DNA of 64,000 bases from Diplolepis rosae (lineage: Eukaryota; Arthropoda; Insecta; Hymenoptera; Diplolepididae), in NCBI GenBank assembly GCA_030998225.1, contig JAPYXD010000711.1, positions 744,001 through 808,000 on the forward strand. Reading direction: 5' to 3'. The notes beneath the pieces were generated by a model. It ran no database searches. It was given only the letters and a program-made list of their open reading frames with translations, and was not told where the DNA came from. A program made the translations under genes and the position numbers. Every line of letters begins with the position of its first letter. Position 1 is the stretch's first letter. Shown piece after piece: positions 1 to 9,452 of the stretch.

Positions 1-2
1 CA

Positions 3-502
3 AGCTTTCTGGATAGACAAAATTCTACGAAAGAAATTCATGAGAATTTATTCTTAAATAAAGAAAACGACGAAGAGAGAAACGAGATTAGTAATACTGA
101 TGACAAAATAGTGTGTACACTTCTAGCGCACATTAACGAAAATCCAGCATCATACAAAGAGGCAATGCAAACAAAAGAACGAGAAATGTGGAAAGAAGCG
201 ATCAATGACGAATTAAACTCTATGAACAAGAACGAAGCCTGGGAAATAGTAAATAGATCTGTAATAATAAAAGGTGAGAGAAAACCTAATATTATTGATT
301 CCAGATGGATGTTAAAAAGAAAATTAGACAAGAACGGTAGCACAAAATATGAAGCAAGATGAGTCATCAGAGATTTTAATGATCAAAATAATTATGATTT
401 GAAAGAAACCTATGCTACGGTATCACGATTACCGTTAGTTAGATCAGTAATCGCAATAATTAATAAACACAATTTAGATGTATATAATTTAGATTTTAAT
501 TA
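3..502 (+). pseudogene. Ty1/copia polyprotein, reverse transcriptase 5' part (segment 1)
   Basis: The translated frame from base 3 reads as the start of a copia reverse transcriptase. It contains the typical lead-in SYKEAM...MWKEAINDELNSM, then the W-M-L-K-R-K-L strand and the stretch up to the first catalytic aspartate region (LDVYNLDF). There is one in-frame TGA at 360-362. The element is cut off by the window edge, so gag, protease and integrase, if present, lie to the left. At 503 the reading is interrupted by a ~0.6 kb insertion and resumes at about 1126 with the YMEIPEG block that normally follows. This is a dead retrotransposon copy, not a host gene. The family call is secure; its exact lineage is not. 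Confidence 0.9.
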
Positions 503-503
503 A

Positions 504-1125
504 CGGGGTGTTCTCATGGAACGGTTTCAGAAAATCGATTTTTTTTTTCATTTTTTCAAAGATTAGGGATCTAAGAGTAGTATACCAAAAAAATTTGTTT
601 TACCATGGCAATTACGTCAAGAAAGTTAAACTCAATTTGTCGCTTTTTTTCATTGGAAACTTTAAACGCGTTTTTCTCAAAACTACTTTTTCCAAACTGT
701 TTTCCACGATTTCTAAGAAACTAGGAGACAGATTTTGATAAACTTTTTTTTAAATGTGTGGAAATGTACTCGCTATCGTCTGATGCACGTTTTTCCCCTA
801 TTGTTTATAAAAAATGTTCAATGAATCTTGAAAGATGAAAAAAAGGTGAAAAAAACGATTTTTTTTCTATAGCCCGCCATTTTGAAAAATGTTATGATAA
901 AAAAAAGCCTCCGTTAGACGATAACTACTTCTTTTGGAAGGCCTATGTTGGCAAGGGTGCAGTGGCAAAACCGTGCAAATTTTTTCATACAAGTTTTCTG
1001 AATTTTGTAGTCTAAGGGTTAATAAAACTTTTAAAAGAAACCGCATTAAAAAATCAATTATAGTTTTCTCACATTAAAACTCCGAAAAACGCTTTTAAGT
1101 ACGGCCAATCCATGAAAACACCCCC
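504..1125. mobile_element. ~620 bp non-autonomous TIR element inserted in the copia RT
   Basis: The insert starts with GGGGTGTTCTCATGGA (505-520) and ends with the near-perfect reverse complement TCCATGAAAACACCCC (1109-1124), with 15 of 16 positions matching. The copia reading frame is continuous on either side once this block is skipped. The interior is T-rich and has no long reading frame. The flanks TTAA (500-503) and TTGA (1126-1129) could be a decayed 4 bp target duplication, which would suit a piggyBac-like origin, but that assignment is only a guess. Confidence 0.7.
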
Positions 1126-1768
1126 TTGAATGAAACGATATGTGAAGATATTTATATGGAAATCCCTGAAGGGACTCAATACTCGGAAGAAACTAGAAAA
1201 AGCAAAGTGTGTAAAATTAAACGAGCCTTATATGATTTATGAATAAGTCCTAAATGTTAGAAGAAAAGATTCACTGAAGTAGCTTTCAATATCGGCCTGA
1301 CAAATGATGATAGTGAACCCTGCCTGTTCATATGGAGAGACAAAGAACAATTTTTAATTTTACTATTGTACGTTGATGACTTTCTTGCAGCAAACAATTA
1401 TAAAACTGAACTTGACGAAGTGAAAACGAGTTAAATCACGAATTTGAAATGAATGAATTGGGTGAACCACAAGAGTTTCTTGATATAACGATTGGCAGGA
1501 ATAAAGAAAAACGAACGATAACCTTAAACCCAGAAAAATACATAAATAAAATTCTTATTAAATTCAAATTTAACGAAATGAATCATCAAAGAACTCCGAT
1601 GGTCACTACTCAAGTGGCAAATCGTGAACGGAAAAAAGGGAAGAAAATAACGAAAGTATTTTGCAAGAAATAGTAACAAAAGAAAATGCTCCTTATAGGG
1701 AAGCTATAGGAAGTCTATTATATCTTGCAAGTGCAACTCGCCCGGATTTATCATATGCTGTCAATGTA
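1126..1768 (+). pseudogene. Ty1/copia reverse transcriptase (segment 2)
   Basis: This continues segment 1. It has the YMEIPEG block, KIKRALYDL, then the catalytic YVDD motif (LLYVDDFLAANN near 1366-1390), then ELGEPQEFLDITI and the connection domain with REAIGSLLYLASATRPDLSYAVN. Stop codons occur at the end of KRALYDL, after DEVKTS and elsewhere, and at least one frame change is needed near 1670. The catalytic motif itself is still present. The reading stops at a TA dinucleotide (1767-1768) where a mariner has inserted. Confidence 0.9.
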
Positions 1769-3063
1769 AAGGGTTTTTCAATAGGGACAAAACAATTTCG
1801 TATCTTCATATGAACGCACCCTTAATCTTTTAAAATCAACTGTCAATATCAAAACGTTAGTTAAAGTCAACATTTTCACCATGGTAAAGTTCACTAACCA
1901 GCAACGTTTAGAAATTACTAAAAATTACTACCGAAATTCTGAGTCGATGGTCGCAACTTTAAGAGCGCTTACTCCAATTTTCGGCCGTAATAATCGTCCC
2001 ACCCGACAGGCTGTGCATGCTATGGTGGATAAATTTGAGACCAAATTTACACTATTGGACGTCCCGGTGCCAAAAAGACGTCGTATTGCTTGAAGCGAAC
2101 AAATAATCGCAGCCGTAAGTGCATCGATTCAAAATGAGCCAAATCAGTCGATTTCACGTCGTTCATAAGAATTGGGCATCGCTCAAACGACACTGTGGCG
2201 TATTATGCGAAAAGATCTTGGCCTACATGCTTTCAAGATTAAATTAACTCAAGAACTAAAGCCACTTGATCATTTGAAACGCCGAAACTTCTCCAATTGG
2301 GCTCTGGCAAAGCTTGAAGAAAATGAAGAATTTCATCTAAAAATCATCTTCAGCGATGAAGCTCATTTCTGGCTCAATGGCTTTGTTAATAAGCAAAATA
2401 TGCGTTAATGGTCAGCAACAAACCCAAACGTGCTTCTTGAGACACAGTTGCATCCGCAAAAAGTGACTGTGAGGTGCGGTTTTCATGTCGGAGGTGTGAT
2501 TGGGCCGTATTTTTTCGTGAGTGAAAACGACCGTCATGTTACCGTGAATGGAGAGGGCTATCGTGCTATTTTGGAAGATTATTAGTGGCCAGAATTGGAT
2601 GAACTTGACATCAACGATATGTGGATTCAACAAGACGGTGCCACTAGCCACACAGCACGCGTCACAATCGATTTATTGAAAGGAAAATTCGGTGAACTTG
2701 TTATCTCGAGAAATGTCCCGTCGAATGGCTGCCTCGTTCATGCGATCTAACGCCATTGGATTACTTTTTATGGGGCCATATCAAGTCACTGGTCTATGCC
2801 AACAAGCCAGCAAGTTTAGATGACCTCAAAGACAACATCCAACGCGAAATTGCCAACGTTCCGGTCGAAATGTGTGCCAGAGTGGTGGAAAATTGGGTCC
2901 AACGAATCGACCGCTGTAAACGGGCTCATGTTGGTCATATGACCGATATCGAATTTCATTCATAAAATGTAATGCTTGCACTACGCCCACAATAAATTTG
3001 AACTCAAATATTTTTGTGTTTTATTCATAGATAAAATTGTTATGTCCCTATTGGAAAACCCTT
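1769..3063 (+). mobile_element. DD41D mariner-family transposon, copy 1 (1295 bp, full length)
   Basis: The ends are AAGGGTTTTTCAATAGGGAC on the left and the matching inverted GTCCCTATTGGAAAACCCTT on the right (about 19 of 20 positions). It sits in the copia connection/RNase H region. TA precedes the left end; the right flank is TT, probably a decayed TA. The interior encodes one transposase. A second, truncated copy in the opposite orientation lies at about 7190-7870, and there the outer flank is an intact TA. Confidence 0.9.
1881..2965 (+). pseudogene. Mariner-type transposase, DD41D spacing
   Basis: The start is ATG at 1881, directly before a helix-turn-helix region (TNQQRLEITKNYYRNS). 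A second DNA-binding helix (IAQTTLWRIMRKDLG) follows, then the DDE catalytic core: first aspartate in IIFSDEAHFW, second in QQDGATSHTA, third in DLTPLDYFLWG. I count 41 residues between the second and third aspartates, the DD41D arrangement. Stop codons break it at 2091, about 2167, 2406 and 2583, with a frameshift near 2735, so it is inactive. The catalytic residues are all still visible, which suggests fairly recent decay. Confidence 0.9.
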
Positions 3064-3467
3064 TTCTAAGTAGACATCAAGTCAATCCTACACAACATGA
3101 CTGGAGAATGGTAAAACGAGTTTTCAGATACCTCAAAGGAACGAAAGATTTAGGCCTCAAATATTCAGCTAAACGAAACGATTTACAAGCTCTTTCAGAT
3201 GCTAGTTTTGCCGGTTGCAAAGGTTCTTTAACAACATGTGGATTCTGTATCCAGTTGTATGGTGACACTATAGCATGGAAGACTCATAAAGAATTTTAAG
3301 TTGCCCTGTCTACTTGCCAGGCTGAGTACGTAGCAATGAGGGAAACATGTCAAGAAATGGTAGCAATAGATAGATCCCTTAAATTAATTCTAAATAAATC
3401 CTTCTGTCCTATGCAACTTTGGTGTGACCATAAAGCTGCAGAAGCTAGTGAAACGAAATTTAGTTAA
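3064..3467 (+). pseudogene. Ty1/copia RNase H domain (segment 3)
   Basis: The copia reading resumes right after the mariner: LSRHQVNPTQHDWRMVKRV, FRYLKGTKDLGLKYS, then RNase H motifs LSDASFAGC, ACK/SLTTCGFC, a WKTHKEF strand, ALSTCQAEYVAM and LWCDHKAAEAS. One TAA interrupts at 3297-3299. The reading ends near 3467 with no LTR recognised after it, so the 3' end of this copia copy is missing or unrecognisable. Confidence 0.88.
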
Positions 3468-3682
3468 AATAGACAATTATGTTTTACTTTGTGTATTACC
3501 GTCTTTTAAATTTCGTGCCGGTTTAGTACGCGCACCAACGTCCGTGCACACTGTGACAAATTCTCTGAAAAATTAATATCTGCCACAATTGTGACAACCT
3601 AACGTGAGAAACTACCTATAGACAATGACCAAACGCATACTACAAAAGATTTTTTTAAAGAATGATATCTCCCACAATTTTG

Positions 3683-4035
3683 ACCAGGAAACGTCGAAAA
3701 CTACCACCTAACGACCACCAAACGACCGCCAAACGACCACCAAACGACTACAAAAAGAAGTCTTTAAAAATATTAACATGTGGAGTGCAGCGTGAAGTTA
3801 GCACTCCAACTTTGAAAATTCCGTAGTTTTTGCAATTTCGACCACCAAACGTCGAAAACTACCACCTAACGACCACCAAACGATTACAAAAAGAAGTCTT
3901 TAAAAATATTAACATGTGGAGTGCAGCGTGAAGTTAGCACTCCAACTTTGAAAATTCCGTAGTTTTTGCAATTTCGACCACCAAACGTCGAAAACTACCA
4001 CCTAACGACCACCAAACGATTTCACCAAAAAATGT
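3683..4035. repeat. Tandem repeat, 136-158 bp unit, ~2.5 copies
   Basis: The start ACGTCGAAAACTACCACC recurs at 3691, 3849 and 3985. The first spacing is 158 bp because a small inner motif (ACGACCACCAA) is itself repeated there; the second spacing is 136 bp. Each unit also carries GTGAAGTTAGCACTCC, which returns in inverted form (GGAGTGCTAACTTCAC) at 4051-4066. No coding potential is evident. Confidence 0.85.
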
Positions 4036-4084
4036 TTGGATTTTTCATGGTCGGAGTGCTAACTTCACGGACATGCCTATTCGC

Positions 4085-4350
4085 CTAGTAGAAATGTGTG
4101 ATGTGATCTGCTTGCAAGTCCGCAATTGGGTCACGTGATCAATTCGTGGGGCAGGTCGAGAATTTTGCGGGCGTCGCGACTTCCGCAGTGACTCTCGTCC
4201 TGCGACTATCAGCGGTAAGTACCGAGTACGCTTTGTCTCCCAAAGGGAATTTAAAGAGGTTTTATCGAAGTCTGCCGAGGATGCCCCAGGAGGGCAAATT
4301 CATTCTAAAATACGACCCGGAGTTTGAAAATATCGTGCAGGTAACGTAAG
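4085..4350 (+). other. Exon-like island with two splice-donor-like sites
   Basis: This short stretch is richer in G+C than its surroundings and open in one frame for 67 codons (ATG at 4146). Consensus-like donors occur at 4211 (CG then GTAAGT) and 4346 (ACGTAAGT). It could be the first exon of a host gene reading to the right, but no second exon was found in the following 2 kb and the peptide is not recognised. The call rests on composition and splice-like motifs only. Confidence 0.2.
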
Positions 4351-6251
4351 TAGTTTTAATGGAATTTATTCTCTCTGGCAAGTAGTCCGTAAATACAGGA
4401 TACCTTAACATTGACTATAACGCCTTATGACGTCCATCAGAACCTGGGACCACTTTGCCACTCATTGAGTATTAGCGAGAGCCGTTTTATTCTTTCTCGC
4501 TTGCTAAAGACAAATATGGTTTCTTTCGTGTCTGCGATATGATATAATTTTATTGTAAAAATGGTAGCCGTGTTAAAAAATGCTTTCTCTGGGGTGGCGA
4601 CATGAGGTCATAAGATAAGTGCGAAATATTGTCCTGGATGGACTTGGAAAGTTCTGAGTGTTGTAAATTTACTCTCTTTGATAATTTGTTTTGGCATATT
4701 GGCACCATTCAGTTTATATCGAGTCTGAAGTTTCTCTTAATAAATCTTGTTCTGCCAAGCATGTTTACATAATTAAATCCTGGTTTCTTATTTTTTACAC
4801 GTTAACTGTTGTGACTTTCAATTGATCCCGCCTTGTATTACTGTCATTAGAGTTTTGAGTCTCATGGCTATTTAACTTGACTTTGTCACTTTAAGTAAAG
4901 CGACTGGCGCTCAACCACGATTTAAAAAAAGTATTTTATTTTCAGGTGATTTGATTTTAGACTAATAAAATTAGTGGGGCTAATAAAAGAGTTTACAGGT
5001 TCCGGGTAAGAACCTGCATCTTAAGATATATATATATTTTTTTTTTGTTGATAAAAATATTCTGTTTCAAAAATATTTTCGTCGATTAATACTCAAAAAA
5101 TCAACTCGAGTGAAGCAATTTGCCGGCATTGTCAGAGGGCACGCGGTAACGCGTCAATCATCGTTAGAAATAATTAATCAAAAAAACGACTTCTAGTGAC
5201 ATAATTAATTTGAGATTTGTTGGAAAAAAATTTTCTTCCATACCAGACATCGTGCCTGCATTCATTTTTTCGAAGCTAAAACTTCCTTACAGAAATTTTG
5301 CAAGTAAACGTAATGAAACCCAGTTACTGACAGAGATGTATAAATGATTAATTATTTGTTACTAGATTTGATTTTTAAGAAATGTTTTTATACTGTAAGC
5401 ATTGATGAATAATGATTCAATGATTCAGTTTTATAATTAAAAAAATGAGATTTTTATCCTCTCATTCGAAAACTGTAACTCTAGTAAGAAAGTGTTATTT
5501 GGAAAAGTTGTGAGTCTTATAATTCTTAATAGACTGGTATTTTTTATTTTTTATGTTTCGTAATTTTAAATTTTGACTTTAATCCATCGCCTCCCTTTCT
5601 TCTACTGTTTGAGCACCTATCCGATTATTGCACCGGGACCCTCAATTGATTACGTGAAAATTATGAAATAGAATGAAAAAAAATGGTTGTTAAATACATT
5701 AACATTATTTTGGTATTAGGTTAAAGAACTGTTTTTTAAAATAAAAGAATGTTTTTTCAATTCAAATTTAATAAAAAAATAATGAACAAAAAATTGTTCT
5801 CTTATTTATTGTAGTTACCCACCCAGTAGTGATATGGTAGGTGCGTAGCATATTTTAATTGTGTATACTATTATATCTATTTCCTAATTAACCCTCTGCC
5901 TGCCCAAGCATATCCCCCCTCATGGAGTGGTATCACATGGGCACATTACTGATACGAAATGCATAAGCATTAGTGACAGCGGTTCAGGATCGTAATTACT
6001 CGTAACAGCTTGAGACCCCCTTCATTGAATTTTTTTAAGCACTAATTTTATTACTCTTCTAATACTCTAAAAATCATTTATTAGAAGTAAAATTAATTGT
6101 TGAAACTCAATTGATCGCTAATACCATAAATAAAATGAACTATGTAGTAAGAAAATCAATATGTGCAGCATAACCAAAAAATTAAATGTCATATTGGATG
6201 AAATAGATTTTAGAACAAAAATATTGCTTTCAAAATATCGAAAGCTTTGAA
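4351..6251. other. AT-rich non-coding stretch
   Basis: I see no reading frame of note, no transposon termini and no RNA gene. The only structure noticed is a small perfect hairpin around 4997-5018 (CAGGTTC, 7 nt loop, GAACCTG). Confidence 0.5.
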
Positions 6252-6512
6252 ATCTATAACATCATGCTCAGCCTAGAAATGGAATTTTTTTTACAGATAT
6301 TATCTTTCTTGGATCTGAACGCACTCCATTTTTATTAATTGAATGATTTAACTAATCTTTTCGAATCATTTCAGTCGATAATCTATAACATCATAGTAAG
6401 CATAGAAATGGAATTTTTTTACATATATTATCTTTTTTGGATCTGAACGCACTCCATTTTTATCAATTATATGATTTAACTAATCTTTCCGAATCATTCC
6501 AGTCGATTATGT
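6252..6512. repeat. Tandem duplication, 129 bp unit, two copies
   Basis: ATCTATAACATCAT begins at 6252 and again at 6381. The two units share GGAATTTTTTT, GGATCTGAACGCACTCC, ATGATTTAACTAATCTTT and CAGTCGAT in the same order with scattered differences, so this is an old tandem duplication of non-coding DNA. Confidence 0.85.
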
Positions 6513-6597
6513 CAATCATTATTTGACTAGCAATCGATGGATCCTGGGCTCGATACCTAGCGAAGTTAAAGCGTTCATTTTTTCACAAAAAATATTT

Positions 6598-6758
6598 TTC
6601 ATCTTTATATGACTTAAATATCCTACATTGAGTCGCAAAAATTCGCATTTTTCCAGTTGTAAATGAAAATCTGCTCTTCTGAGTCTTGCTGTTAAATTGT
6701 TACATTTAACTTCATGTTCTTCTAGAGTATTTGCAAATATAATAATGTCATCAAGGTA
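6598..6758 (-). pseudogene. Ty3/gypsy reverse transcriptase palm fragment
   Basis: Read on the minus strand, about 53 codons give YLDDIIIFANTLEEHE, then NNLTARLRRADFHLQ, then LEKCEFLRLNVGYLSH. This is the gypsy RT catalytic YLDD box and the following helix and strand in the right order and spacing. It is too short to appear as a gene and nothing upstream on the same strand fits. It is a small relic of a gypsy element other than the 17 kb one, whose own YLDD region is deleted. Confidence 0.85.
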
Positions 6759-6859
6759 TCAAAAATTCGTCATGACCGCGAGTTATAGAAAATACGGTTT
6801 TATAAGAGTCAAGTACGATATATCTTTTATATTAGGTAGGGGATATAGGGGATCTCTTT

Positions 6860-7140
6860 TTGTTTTTTAATCCAATTGGACAAAATCAAATTCTGTTCTC
6901 CACTTGAATTTTTTTTGAAAATCAGGTAGCTCTATAGGACTTTTTTTCGAGAGTGAATTAAATATTTATGGGGTTGGGATTGAATATTTGCAAAATGCGG
7001 TTGCTATATCCGTTAGGAACAACGATTAGGATATTGTCAATGTAACTGGAATGAATGGGAACTTCAATATCAAGGTTTCATAGTTAGTCTTTCCCTAGGT
7101 CGTCCATTATTATATCAGCGAGAAGGGGGAATAAATGTGC
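6860..7140 (-). pseudogene. Penelope-like reverse transcriptase fragment
   Basis: On the minus strand a broken frame reads PLLADIIMDDLG, then YIDNILIVVPNGYSNRILQ, then FNPNPINI and FTLEKK. The pattern of L-A-D-I-I-M-D-D-L-E followed by a Y-x-D-D box and an F-N-S-Y-N...F-T-x-E block is that of Penelope-like element RTs. The catalytic Y-I-D-D appears as YIDN, and there are several stops, so it is dead. Confidence is moderate because only about 90 codons are readable. Confidence 0.6.
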
Positions 7141-7189
7141 AATCTTAGTTATTGGAAGTAAGTGGTACCAGCGTAATTAAAATTTATGC

Positions 7190-7870
7190 AACTGTGTCTC
7201 AAGAAGCACATTTGGGTTTGTTGCTGCCCAATAACGTATATTTTGCTTATTAACAAAGCCATTGAGCCAGAAATGAGCTTCATCGCTGAAGATGATTTTT
7301 AGATGAAATTCTTCATTTTCTTCAAGCTTTGCCAGAGCCCAATTGGAGAAGTTTCGGCGTTTCGAATGATCAAGTGGCTTTAGTTCTTGAGTAAATTTAA
7401 TCTTGAAAGCATGTAGGCCAAGATCTTTTCGCATAATACGCCACAGTGTCGTTTGAGCGATGCCCAATTCTTATGAACGACGTGAAATCGACTAATTTGG
7501 CTCATTTTGGATCGATGCACTTACGGCTGCGATTATTTGTTCGCTTCGAGCAATACGACGTCTTTTTGGCACCGAAACGTCCAATAGTGTAAATTTGGTC
7601 TCGAATTTATCCACTATAGCATGCACAGCCTGTCGGGTGGGACGATTATTACGGCCGAAAATTGGAGTAAGCGCTCTTAAAGTTGCGACCACCGACTCAG
7701 AATTTCGGTAGTAATTTTTAATAATTTCCAAACGTTGCTGGTTCGTGAACTTTACCATGATGAAAATGTTGATTTTAACTAACATTTTGACATTGACAGT
7801 TCATTGAAATAGTTGAAGGGTGCGTTCATATAAAGATACGAAATTGTTATGTCCCTATTGGAAAACCCTT
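7190..7870 (-). mobile_element. DD41D mariner, copy 2, 3'-truncated
   Basis: The outer end at 7851-7870 matches the terminal repeat of copy 1 and is followed by TA (7871-7872). The transposase reads from ATG at 7758 on the minus strand to about 7190, covering the DNA-binding region and the first catalytic aspartate (SDEAHFW). It then stops abruptly after LLETQLH, so the second and third aspartates and the 3' terminal repeat are missing. The two copies are nearly identical where they overlap. A stop near 7470 also interrupts the frame. Confidence 0.88.
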
Positions 7871-7883
7871 TACATAGGAGACA

Positions 7884-8227
7884 ATAAGTCTAACTGGCAA
7901 CTCGTAAAGGCGACATCTTCCATTAAGCTAACACCAGCCCACATACATCTTTGGTCACTCGCGAAAACTGATTAGAGTTAGGCTGGGAAGTTATGTCTCA
8001 TCCACCTTATGGTGCTGACCTTACACCATCCGATTATCATTAATTCCGTTTGCTTTAAAACCATTTGAATTAAAGAACATTCGATTCAAATGAGGCTGTC
8101 AAAAATAAGTTGAATCAGTTTTTTGCCACTAAGAACCAAACTTTCTACAAAAGCGGAATTATGAAGCTGACTGAAAGATGGCAAAAGTCATTGAACAAAA
8201 TGGCCAATACATAATTGATTAATGTTT
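7884..8227 (+). pseudogene. Mariner (DD34D-type) transposase, C-terminal fragment
   Basis: The broken plus-strand translation reads LGWEVMSHPPYGADLTPSDYH, then FDSNEAVKNKLNQFF, then NQTFYKSGIMKLTERWQKS. These are the classic end of a mariner transposase, including the third catalytic aspartate in TPSDYH. The first two catalytic residues are absent. It abuts copy 2 of the DD41D element but belongs to a different mariner lineage. Confidence 0.85.
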
Positions 8228-8296
8228 GCTATTTGTAATAATAAACTTGTTCTGAAAATCATGATAAAAAACGAAATTACTTTGTTGACAACCCAA

Positions 8297-8808
8297 TATA
8301 TGTATGCCCCAGGTTCACCTCTGGAGGTTTGTCATTAAGTTCCGATCAGTAGTACGGTCAGAGCGATTCATTTCGGACCAAGAAGTCAAGGTCGTGAACA
8401 GACCCTACGATGAACGTAAGTCTTATCGGTTTCTTTGCCAGATTGATTTCTCGTGTACTTATCAAGATACGTAAGGAGATAATTGATGATACCAGTTATT
8501 GGACTTGCATCCCTTGCACCAAACTAGTTCCTGCGAAATTTATCGTTGTTTTGCTACCTCACAGAGACTTGAACGAAACTAAACTATCCTGCAAGACTTT
8601 GTGCCATTGGCTTGCAACCACAGGATTAACAAACAACAATTCTCTCTTTTGCCCTTTAATGTAGGAGGTAGACAAGTGTTACCACATAAGTATCGTTTCT
8701 TGTAAAATCATCTAAATCCTTATCTACTGTTTATTTACTGTTACTTATTTACTAACAACTCAGGACCCATAGACCTAACAAGTGACAACGTACCCACAAA
8801 TAAATAGT
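8297..8808 (+). repeat. Degraded solo LTR related to the 17 kb gypsy element
   Basis: Blocks here match the LTRs at 35874-37756 and 50899-52912 in order: CTGGAGGTTTGTCATTAAG with the downstream splice-donor-like ACGTAAGTCT, then the region around ACAAGATACGTAAG, then CTCTCTTTTGCCCT, and finally CCCATAGACCT with GACAACGTACCCACAAA near 8767-8799. The intervening LTR segments are deleted. No U3 part is recognisable upstream of the TATA-like region. It shows that this LTR family has been in the genome for some time. Confidence 0.8.
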
Positions 8809-8935
8809 ATATTGCATTACAAGGGACGAAACACAGCGATTGCAAACGAGTGTGAAGTTTTCTGCCCGAGCGAAGCGAGGGCTGCAGTCACACGAGTTGC
8901 ATTCGCTGTGTTTTGTTTCGAGTAATGCATACTAT
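8804..8935. mobile_element. Foldback MITE, 132 bp
   Basis: The ends ATAGTATATTGCATTAC and GTAATGCATACTAT are inverted relative to each other. Almost the entire interior also pairs: CGAAACACAGCG with CGCTGTGTTTTGTTTCG, and AACGAGTGTGA with TCACACGAGTT. It lies at the boundary of the LTR relic. No coding content. Confidence 0.75.
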
Positions 8936-9104
8936 TTTTCATAGCAACTGTTTTGAGAATTTGATTTTCGGTACCTGTAAAGCGGGACGAAAGTGCGGTT
9001 TGCAACCCTATCTTTAAAGTCTCACCCCCAGGGTTGAAAATCGCACTTTCGTCCCGCTTCGCAGGAACCGAAAATCGGATTTTCAAAAGAGGCGCTATGA
9101 AAAA
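8936..9104. repeat. Second long palindrome, ~165 bp
   Basis: TTTTTCATAGC near 8936 pairs with GCTATGAAAAA near 9096. Inside, GATTTTCGGTACCTG and AGCGGGACGAAAGTGCG (8966-9000) pair with the inverted copies around 9031-9075. The stem is long but imperfect. It directly follows the previous MITE and may be a separate foldback element or part of a composite one. Confidence 0.7.
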
Positions 9105-9185
9105 AAAATTATTTGGCCTTCGCAATGTAATATAATAAGCTAACAGGTTGAGCGAAGAAATCAAGAAAAAACGTCCTCATTTGGA

Positions 9186-9452
9186 AAAGAAAAAGGTCCT
9201 CTTCCGTCAATATAATGCACGGGTGCACACCTGAGCAATTAAGACGGCAAAAAATATGAAATTAAAATTCGAATTATTACAACATGCAACGTATCTCCCG
9301 TATTTGGTCCCGTATTGGGTCAAACAGATGCCTATTTTGAGGACCTTCCGAAATCCTACTTTTTGGACGTCTTAAATAAGTTGAAGAAACGCTTGGAAAA
9401 GTGTATAGAGTTAAAAAGAGATTATGTTGAAACAATTTTTAAAATCGACACG
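9186..9452 (+). pseudogene. Mariner transposase C-terminal fragment (second lineage)
   Basis: The translation reads YNARVHT near the start (the D-N-A-R-x-H-T box that carries the second catalytic aspartate, here Y-N-A-R), then LKFELLQHATYLPYL, then after a frame change YFEDLPKSYFLDVL and LEKCIELKRDYVE. This is the conserved tail of a mariner transposase. The third catalytic aspartate region is scrambled. It is heavily decayed. Confidence 0.8.

Noticed and set aside
6525..6570. tRNA-like T-arm (CTGGGCTCGATACCTAG) suggesting a tRNA gene or SINE
   Set aside because: Only a T-arm-like hairpin is present. No acceptor stem, anticodon arm or A box could be fitted.
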